Assembly (NCBI GenBank): GCA_913009865.1
Contig: CAJVYK010000030.1
Span: forward strand, 1 to 14,236
Length of the DNA: 14,236 bases
Reading direction: 5' to 3'
Origin: an uncultured bacterium
GTDB taxonomy: Bacteria > Planctomycetota > Phycisphaerae > Sedimentisphaerales > Anaerobacaceae
The notes beneath the pieces are model-generated. The model had not been told where the DNA came from and did not search any database. It saw nothing but the letters and a program-made list of their open reading frames with translations. The translations under genes and the position numbers were made by a program. Of this stretch, positions 13,224 to 14,236 are shown in pieces (the stretch's first letter is position 1; the number at the start of each line of letters is the position of its first letter).

Positions 13224-14027
13224 ATGGATATTGACAAAGTAAGATTTACATCTTCGCCGTGGGGTTTTCGCGAAACTCCGTTTGTTGAGCAGTACGAATG
13301 GCTGAAAAATGCCGGTATAAATCATATCTGCACCGCCTTTTCTGCAGAGTACCCCGGCCTTTTTGACCTGGACATGACCGATGAGCAAACAGCGGCGATA
13401 CTCAAGCAGACTCAGGAGTTCGGCCTGAAGTTTGCCAGTATCAACGGCGAGGGCGATTTTATGGTAAAGGAAAAGGTTGAAGACCAGGTTGCTTTCTGCT
13501 GTCGAACAATCGACCAGGCAGTTGTGTTTTCACCTCAGATTATTATCGTCTTTGCCGGCTGGCAGGACAGAGACGAGCCGGCGGTATATGAGCAGGTTGG
13601 CGCATCGCTAAAACAAGTGGCTCAGTACGCCGCTAAATACAATTTTACGGTAGCGCTGGAAAATCATGGCGGCTTGACAACAACCGCCGAGCAGATAAAT
13701 CGAATCCTGAGTATCGTCAATGAGCCGAACATCGGCGTCAACTACGACCCTGCCAATTTTTTAATGTACGGCGTTGACCCGCTTGAAGCGTTAAAGGAAT
13801 TGAAGCATCCGGTTGTTTTTACACATTTCAAAAGTCTCAAAGAAAGTGACGGCAAAAAGACTTACTGCCGTCTATCAGAGGGCAGGATTGATTATCTGCC
13901 GATTTTGCGGGAGCTGAGCAAAAGCTATGACGGTTTCTACGCAATCGAATACGAAGAGACAGCGGACGTTTTCGACGGCTCCGACGACGACCTGAAGTCT
14001 CTAAAAGAATTGTTAATTCAGGTTTGA
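13224..14027 (+). CDS. Sugar phosphate isomerase/epimerase-type TIM barrel (xylose isomerase-like/AP endonuclease 2 superfamily)
   Basis: This 267-residue protein has the metal-site pattern of the superfamily: Glu146 in ALENHGG, Asp175 in VNYDPANF, His201 in FTHFKS and Glu242/244 in AIEYEE. These proteins isomerise or epimerise sugars, or dehydrate keto-inositols, using a divalent metal in an eight-stranded barrel. No signal peptide is present, so it acts in the cytoplasm. I choose the ATG at 13224 because AGAGG (13213-13217) lies 6 bases upstream; a TTG at 13218 would be too close to it. It follows the GH57-like gene after 87 bases that hold the CCACGAAG repeat, and precedes a dehydrogenase by 27 bases, so these genes probably form a catabolic operon. 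The precise sugar is not readable. Confidence 0.9.
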   Translation: MDIDKVRFTSSPWGFRETPFVEQYEWLKNAGINHICTAFSAEYPGLFDLDMTDEQTAAILKQTQEFGLKFASINGEGDFMVKEKVEDQVAFCCRTIDQAVVFSPQIIIVFAGWQDRDEPAVYEQVGASLKQVAQYAAKYNFTVALENHGGLTTTAEQINRILSIVNEPNIGVNYDPANFLMYGVDPLEALKELKHPVVFTHFKSLKESDGKKTYCRLSEGRIDYLPILRELSKSYDGFYAIEYEETADVFDGSDDDLKSLKELLIQV

Positions 14028-14054
14028 TTGCATATTAAAAGAAGGAAATGTTTT

Positions 14055-14236
14055 ATGTATGAGAAAAGCAGAGCCATAGTATTTGAACGGCCACGGAAAG
14101 TTGTATTCGAAGAAATCCCTTTGGTTGCAGTTGACGATGACACGATTGTTGTAAAAACCACATTTAGCGGCATAAGTACCGGCACGGATATGAAAACCTG
14201 GCTGGGATTACAGTCGCCGGAAAATGGAGTCTGGTT
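14055..14236 (+). CDS. Medium-chain (zinc-type) dehydrogenase, N-terminal fragment (continues past window)
   Basis: Sixty codons are visible from the ATG at 14055: MYEKSRAIVFERPRKVVFEE, then an MDR-like strand pattern and the stretch TTFSGISTGTDMKTW. The SGISTGTD segment takes the place of the SGICGTD/CGTDL catalytic-zinc motif and lacks its Cys, as in BchC-like and some other non-classical members of the medium-chain dehydrogenase/reductase superfamily. The NAD(P)-binding half lies outside the window. AAGGA sits 9-10 bases upstream; an earlier ATG at 14048 stops after four codons. As the next gene after the sugar isomerase it may oxidise a sugar or polyol intermediate. The family call is fairly safe, the substrate is not. 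Confidence 0.8.
   Translation, partial: MYEKSRAIVFERPRKVVFEEIPLVAVDDDTIVVKTTFSGISTGTDMKTWLGLQSPENGVW

Overview
The window reads as a stretch of bacterial chromosome, most likely from an anaerobic or microaerophilic planctomycete of the Phycisphaerae type. This assignment is inference from gene style: a prepilin-like protein with an H-x9-D motif near its C-terminus, an ECF sigma factor followed by a one-TM protein, a MerR/BldC-like HTH fused to a receiver-like domain, and several UroD/GH57/sugar-isomerase type catabolic genes. Superoxide reductase and two ferritin-like proteins fit a low-oxygen lifestyle. There is no rRNA, complete tRNA, insertion sequence, CRISPR array or phage module in the window.

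Layout. Bases 1-1420 (minus, cut by the window edge) encode a membrane sensor histidine kinase carrying a RegB-type GGVVNPF motif. After a gene-poor gap come a small membrane-anchored protein (1841-2104, minus) with a clear terminator, and a DegT/DnrJ/EryC1/StrS aminotransferase (2273-3394, minus). It is divergent from an HTH protein with a degenerate receiver domain (3732-4310, plus). A convergent 13-bp terminator hairpin separates that gene from a minus-strand group: ECF sigma factor (6030-6629), one-TM protein (5421-5966) and prepilin-like protein (4396-5271). Upstream lies an oxidative-stress and iron operon read bacterioferritin-like (7860-8282), superoxide reductase (7409-7807), ferritin/rubrerythrin-like (6870-7352).

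From 8690 onward is a carbohydrate-type locus. On the minus strand a sodium:solute symporter (9942-11537) is followed by a UroD-superfamily protein (8754-9848) that ends in an unusual terminator resembling a tRNA 3' half. On the plus strand are a GH57-like glycosidase (11838-13136), a TIM-barrel sugar isomerase/epimerase (13224-14027) and the start of a medium-chain dehydrogenase (14055 to the edge). The divergent control region 11550-11837 has sigma70-like promoters in both directions, and a palindrome covers the plus-strand -10 box. The likely logic is sodium-driven uptake, then cytoplasmic hydrolysis, isomerisation and oxidation of a sugar or glycoside; the substrate cannot be read from the sequence.

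Non-coding structure is a strong theme: a REP/MITE-like palindromic element (8349-8437), a 7-bp ATG-bearing tandem repeat that contains the UroD start codon, a CCACGAAG-type inverted repeat that supplies the last codons of the GH57 gene, and a short AATCTGTGT direct repeat in that gene's leader. I do not see one clear-cut new multi-gene system. The best candidates for something new are the repeat-built initiation region between the symporter and the UroD-like gene, and the tRNA-like terminator.
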